A stretch of DNA of 60,000 bases from Diphasiastrum complanatum (Eukaryota > Streptophyta > Lycopodiopsida > Lycopodiales > Lycopodiaceae). Both the position numbers and the translations under genes were made by a program. The notes beneath the pieces were generated by a model. That model was not told the origin of the DNA and searched no databases. It worked only from the letters and a program-made list of their open reading frames with translations. Below are positions 54,935 to 60,000 of the stretch, one piece after another. The stretch covers positions 18,987,783 through 19,047,782 of the forward strand of contig CM055109.1 in assembly GCA_029204225.1 (NCBI GenBank), given 5' to 3'. Within the stretch, counting starts at the first letter, position 1. Every line of letters begins with the position of its first letter.

Positions 54935-57076
54935 ATGATCACTCCTCAGGGACCTGATCAACCCCCGGAGAAAGGCTTCAACGAACTTGAAATAGAAGCC
55001 TTGACTTACAGAAAAGGGAAGGAACCTATGGAAGTAGAAGAACAGGAACAGTTCGCCGAAGAACTCGACGAACTGGTTACCAAGGAGCAGTTCCTCCAAT
55101 TGGTAACAGATGTGGATGAACTGAAGTTGGCATTAGTCAATTTCAAGTCCAGTGTGGACAACTCGTTCGCTGAACTCAAAAACTTGATTTTGAGTTCCGC
55201 GAAAGGAAGCCTTCCCTCTACTTCTCAGTTATCTCCTTCTCCACTTCCATTAGTTTCGGGTGAGACTTTACGGTCTCACCCCAGTGTTTTTAAAGACTTA
55301 AAACCTCCTACTTTTAATGGGGAAGAGAAGGATAGAAATACAGATATTCTACAAACCTTCCTCAGCAAATGGAAGAACATTCATGCTCTTAAACAAACCC
55401 CTGACCATTTGCAAGCTATTGAGGCCAGTCTTTCCTTAGGGCCTATGGCCTATAAGTGGTGGTTAAATCTCCAGGAGACTGGGCAGACTCCTCGGTCATG
55501 GAAAGCTTTTGAAGAAGCTTTCCTAAGAGAATTTCTACCAGAGAATGAACTTGATAGAGCCTGGGAAGCCTATAAAAAAACAGTAATGGACAAGTCCCTC
55601 ATCCAATATATCTCGCAGTATCGAGAAGCAATTTTAAAGATTAAAAATATGGATGACTATCAGAAAATCAGGGGATTTGTCCGTGGCCTCAAAGATGAAT
55701 ATAAAGTAGAGGTCCAGAGAAACTCGCCTACTACCCTTGAGCAAGCTCTCAGATATGCTCAAATCTATGATGATTCAGTGGGTAGGAAGAGGGCGAGACA
55801 ACAGCCACTTTCTGAGCAGCCTTCTCAGAAAGACTTTAAATTTAAAAAGAAATTTTTAAAAAGAAAGAAAGAAGAAAAATTTAAAAGTGAAGCTCCTCAG
55901 AAACGCCCTTCACTCATACAGCCCTTAAAACCAGATGATTTTGAGAAAGCCAAACAAGAACGTTTGTGCTTTGTGTGTATGGGCAAGGGACACACAGTCA
56001 GACAGTGTCCCAAGGGGCCTTTCACTAAAAAAGATAAGAAAGATAAAAAACAAGTTCATCTTGTTCAGACTGTATGTTTCCCCGGTGACTCGGCAGCTTC
56101 CGAGATCAAAGTGTATCATGAAGATCATGAACACTGTTGCCAGCTGACCTCTGCAATGCTAGCGAGACCCTTCAGCTTTGGGCCGCATGACCTAGTACGT
56201 ATGCATGGGAAAGTTGGTAACCAGTCAGTAAGAGTCATGGTTGATGATGGGGCAACCCATAATTTCATCAACCACACCCTGGTTAAAAAGCTTAAACTAC
56301 CAGAATTACCTAGTCAGCATAGGTACATAGTTTCATTAGCTAAGGGTGAAGATAAAAAAATATGGGAAACTATGGTAAGTAAGTTAAATCTTGGTATTCA
56401 GGGGTACCAAGATCAAATAAACTTTCAGATAATGCACCTGGATCGAACAGACATTGTTCTCGGGAGAGATTGGCTCTACAATTTAGGACCTTCCCTCCAC
56501 AGAAACTATCAGGAGAACACCCTCAGCTTTCAGCATAAAGGCCGAGAAATCCAGTTGCATGGGGAGCATGATGTTCCCGACAGCCCTATGGTCTGCAGTT
56601 CAGAGCTCTGTCAGCTAATCGGAGACGAAGACCATCAGGTATTCTTATGTGACTGTCAGTTTATTCCTGAAGTTTCTATTTCCAGTTCTATTCAGCAGAA
56701 AATCAGTACATTAGAAACTTTACTGTCTAAATTTAAAGACGTTTTTCCTGAAGATTTACCACATGCTTTACCACCTAGCAGAGAGGTAGATCATGTAATA
56801 AACCTAGTACCAGGTACAGCACCTGTTTCTAAACCTTCGTATCGGGTCAGCCGAACAGAGGATGAAGAAATAACTAGGCAGTTAACAGACTATCTTGGGA
56901 AAGGCCAAATTCAGACCAGTAGTTCACCATGGGCCTCACCAATCCTATTGGTGAAAAAGAAAGAGGGGTCTATGCGTCTTTGCGTAGATTACAGAGCCCT
57001 CAATAAAGTCACAATTAAGAATAAATACCCTATGCCTCGAGCAGACGAGTTGTTTGATCAACTCGACGGGGCATAA
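54935..57076 (+). pseudogene. Gypsy Gag-protease-RT N-terminus
   Basis: Open for 713 codons from a good ATG. Gag (residues about 110-290): [21 protein letters not shown] and [16 protein letters not shown] basic [12 protein letters not shown] linker is followed by the knuckle [14 protein letters not shown] (CX2CX4HX4C). Protease: [13 protein letters not shown] and [15 protein letters not shown] starts [19 protein letters not shown], then [16 protein letters not shown] and [20 protein letters not shown], ending LDGA-TAA at 57074-57076, where a one-base change of frame follows. It makes the virus-like particle and matures the polyprotein. This first part looks functional; the break is inside RT. 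Confidence 0.85.
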
Positions 57077-59722
57077 GTTTTTCAGTAAAATAGACCTCAG
57101 ATCGGGATATCATCAAGTCCGTATAAAATCGAAAGATGTCTCGAAAAAAGCTTTTAGGACTCGTCACGGTCATTATGAGTTTAAGGTGATGCCATTTGGG
57201 CTCACAAATGCTCCAGCTACCTTTATGACCTTGATGAACAGTGTCCTCAGACCATACTTGGGTAAGTTTGTAGTCGTATTTCTAGATGACATCCGCGTTT
57301 ACAGCAAAACGAGGAAGGAGCATCTAAAACACCTCAGAAAGGTGTTTCGACTGCTTAGAAAGCATAAGCTCTATGCTAAACAATCCAAGTGTGAATTCTT
57401 CGTTGAAGAAGTAGCATATTTGGGTCACATTATCTCTTCAGATGGGATTAAGATGGACCCAAATAAGGTTAAAGCCATACTCAGTTGGCTGAGACCTCAG
57501 AATATTTTGGAACTTCAAATCTTCTTGGTCTGGCGGGATATTACAGACGATTTGTCAAGGAATATGCTCAGATAGCAGTCCCTATGACAAATCTCCTTAA
57601 GGGGAAGGGAAAGGAGTTCATTTGGGAGTCCGCACAGCAGGAGAGCTTTGATGCTCTCAAAACAGCCTTAGCTACAACACCAGTTTTAAAAGTCGTCGAC
57701 CCCAATCAGCCATTTGTGGTCGAAACAGATGCTAGCGACTTTGCAGTAGGTGCTGTGCTAACTCAGGGTGGACGACCAATTGCGTTCGAGAGTAAAAAAC
57801 TCGAGCCAGCTTAGACTAGGTACAGTGCCTATGAAAAGGAACTCTTTTCTATAGTCCATGCCCTTAAGACTTGGAGGCATTATTTGTATGGTGCCAACTT
57901 TGAGGTCTTGACAGACCATGAGAGTCTCAGATACCTTTGCAATCAACCTGAGCTTAGAGGTCGGAAAGCTCGTTGGGCAGAGTTGATGCAAGAGTTTGAC
58001 ATGTCTATCAGATATAGACCTGGAAAATTCAATACAGTAGCAGATGCCCTTAGCAGAATGCCTATGATAAACGAGCTGAGTTTTACTCAGATTCGTAATG
58101 AGTTACTCGAGTCCTTGAGAGGGAAATGCCAGCATGATGCATTCTTCTCTACTATCTAGAACTCAGTCCAGAGCAGACAGTTACAGACTCCAGAACCAGT
58201 TCCCGGGGCTGGTGCCAGTTCATCCAAGAATACGGCAGCTTCCATTGAGGATGATGATGAGTCCGAGTATACGTCGTCAGATGACGTTGAGGATTCTGAG
58301 CCTGTATTACCCAAGCAAACCCCAGTGGTTGAGGGTCAGTTGACTCAAGGATTCAAATGGAAACAGTATTCCATTCAAGATGAGTACTTGCTCTATAGAG
58401 ATAGAGTATGTGTCCCCAATTCAGAGGATTATATGCAGCAGGTCCTATATGAATGTCATGACAATCCTAGTGCGGGACACCCAGGCATACAGAAGACCTA
58501 TGAGCTTCTTCGTAGGCAATTTTTTGGCCTAGTATGAAAAAGGACGTCCAACAATATTTAACCAGTTGCCAAAAATGTCAAGTAAACAAAGCAGAGCGTT
58601 TAAAGGCAGGAGGGTTGTTGCAGCCCTTAGAAATACCAGCTGGTAAATGGGAGAGTATCTCCATGGATTTTATAGTAGGCCTACCTAAAACCCAAAAGGG
58701 TAATGACGCTATATCGGGTCACAGTTGACCGTCTGACCAAAATGGCTCATTTCATTCCGACCAAAACAACCGTTAGAGCTCCAGAGTTAGCGAGGTTGTT
58801 TGTAGACGGGCTATTTAAATTGTACGGTCTACCTTCCGGCATAGTCAGCAACCGGGACAGTCAGTTTACTGAAAATTTTTGGAGGGCAGTATTCCATCAT
58901 CTCCATACTAAACTTAATATGAGTACCACCGACCATCCACAGATGGACGGTCAAACAGAAAGGGTAAATCAAGTGCTGGAGGATATGCTTCGTGCATACG
59001 TCAGCAAGAAGCAGACTAATTGGGAGGAGTATCTCTCGATATTAGAGTTTGCTTACAATAGTACCAAACATTCAGCTACGGGATACAGCCCATTTATGCT
59101 GATGTACGGTTTTCAGCCACGCTCACCCACAGCTGTAGGGTTTAAACAAGAAAAAGTTGAAGCAGCCAGAAACTTTTTAGAGGACCTAAACCAGATGATA
59201 GAACATGCTAAGCGTAGCATTAGGCAGTCCCAGGATTGAGCCAGGCATTATACAGATCCACACAGACGGGATGTGCAGTTCTCCACTGGTGAGAAAGTCT
59301 ACTTGAGAGTCCCAGTTGACTCTAAAACCCTCAAATCAGGAGTGTGTGCTAAGTTGTCTCCAAGGTATTGTGGTCCCTTTACCATCAGTAGGAGACTAGG
59401 CGAGGTCACCTATGAACTAGAACTCCCACACAACAGTAAGGTTTTTCCAGTCTTTCATGTAAGTCAGTTACGAAAAGCCTTAACCAGATCAGACAATCTG
59501 GTAGGGGACAATGTTCTAGTTCTCCCATTGGATCCTCAACAACCTCCACATGAACCAGAGGAGATTCTTGATAGTAGAGAGACGCAGACTCGTCATACTC
59601 TATACCGAGAATATCTGGTTAAGTGGAATGATCAGCCTGTTGAGAATGCCACTTGGGAAAGAGGCAGCGTCCTTCGCAAGATTTTTCCAGACTTTGTCTT
59701 AGAGGACCAAGACGGTTCTTAA
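57054..59722 (+). pseudogene. Gypsy RT-RNase H-integrase-chromodomain with several lesions
   Basis: RT continues [32 protein letters not shown] and [12 protein letters not shown] (catalytic FLDD). A frame change near 57500 leads to [11 protein letters not shown] and RNase H (FVVETDASDFAVGAVL). Stops: TAG at 57812-57814 and 58157-58159, TGA at 59237-59239. RNase H goes on YEKELFSIVHALKTWRHYL and PGKFNTVADALSR. Integrase: HHCC zinc region with CQKCQ near 58573, SMDFIVGLP, IVSNRDSQFTENFW and MDGQTERVNQVLEDM (D, D, E), with frame changes near 58537 and 58710. The end holds a chromodomain: REYLVKWNDQPVENATWE. The chromodomain would direct insertion to marked chromatin. All three stops can be explained by single C-to-T changes from CAG or CGA. 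Confidence 0.85.
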
Positions 59723-60000
59723 GGGGGAGGGAGTGTTACGAGCTCGTAACCAGTGCCGAACCCTAGAGAACACAGATAGGTCAGATACCACAGTCAGGGT
59801 CGTGTCCAGTGTACATGACCAACAGGGCAAGACAGTGTGAGTAGTGTGCCCCAGCACGGTCCATAGCCATGGCGGGCCTAACACAGCCTAGGGACCTTGT
59901 CAGCAGGATAGGGCTCCCAGTTGGGTCCCGACGTGCAGTCGGCCACGTCAGTGACACGTGGCCGACATTTGGCAGTAGCATGCTACCAGTCCTCACACTG
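59721..60000 (+). repeat. Polypurine tract and partial 3' LTR
   Basis: AAGGGGGAGGGAG (59721-59733) then TGTTACGAGC at 59734. The LTR runs off the window; its first 267 bases equal the 5' LTR except for A/G, A/G and C/T changes. Confidence 0.9.

Larger units (their letters stand above)
53681..60000 (+). mobile_element. Chromodomain Ty3/gypsy retrotransposon (chromovirus), 3' end cut by window
   Basis: LTR, PBS, one gag-pol region, PPT (59721-59733) and the first 267 bases of the 3' LTR. Domain order is Gag, protease, RT, RNase H, integrase, chromodomain, as in plant chromoviruses (Tekay/Galadriel/CRM/Reina group; the clade is not determined). It is inserted in the transposase of hAT copy E. 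The expected full length is about 6.4 kb. Confidence 0.9.

Noticed and set aside
1-60000. tRNA, rRNA or small RNA genes
   Set aside because: I saw no cloverleaf-type sequence or rRNA segment; the only tRNA-related signals are retrotransposon primer-binding sites.

Overview
This is a land-plant nuclear window made mostly of nested transposable elements, with the 3' part of one ordinary host gene. The evidence for a plant is: plant-type GT-AG introns, many retrotransposon primer-binding sites matching plant initiator tRNA-Met (TGGTATCAGAGC), Ty1/copia, Ty3/gypsy, LINE and hAT elements, and a homologue of the plant vacuolar-trafficking gene GFS9/TT9 (CLEC16A/FPL family). The 9.1 kb TE-filled intron and the dense nesting suggest a large genome (fern, lycophyte or gymnosperm scale). 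The sequence alone does not settle the lineage.

Layout. 1-8 kb: a putative LTR and eroded Ty3/gypsy pol remnants on both strands, then a 201-bp hAT-like MITE with an 8-bp target-site duplication. 9.5-21.8 kb: the GFS9/TT9-like gene on the minus strand. Six exons join in frame and give the last ~271 codons. One intron (11875-20989) holds an internally deleted copia element and a gypsy RT remnant. 23.4-26.6 kb: a second decayed copia element with its 3' LTR. 27.2-27.9 kb: a 0.7 kb element with TATAGTTGCAC-type termini.

27.9-53.7 kb: a nest of at least five copies (A-E) of one hAT family. The full layout is seen in copy B (31168-37329): a small charged ORF2 on one strand and a BED-finger/DUF659/hATC transposase on the other, converging, with a long proline-rich, AT-hook C-terminal exon on the transposase. 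Copies lie in (TA)n tracts and in tail-to-tail inverted pairs (A|B and C|D). A second hAT-like element, G (37386-45480), splits the TA tract between B and C and carries its own AT-hook transposase tail. A ~6 kb LINE on the minus strand lies inside G. Its ORF1 and ORF2 are in the same frame, separated only by one UAG, and its ORF2 ends in a CCHC knuckle plus a PCNA-interacting-type motif.

53.7-60 kb: a young chromodomain Ty3/gypsy element inserted in the transposase of copy E. Its LTRs show three differences in 267 compared bases, yet its polyprotein carries at least seven lesions.

The best candidate for an undescribed system is the two-gene convergent hAT family with an AT-hook tail, ~85-bp subterminal repeats and TA-tract residence. 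Every transposase and ORF2 copy seen here is broken, so any activity would depend on copies elsewhere. The order of nesting is: hAT copies in TA tracts, then G into the B/C TA tract, LINE into G, and gypsy into E.
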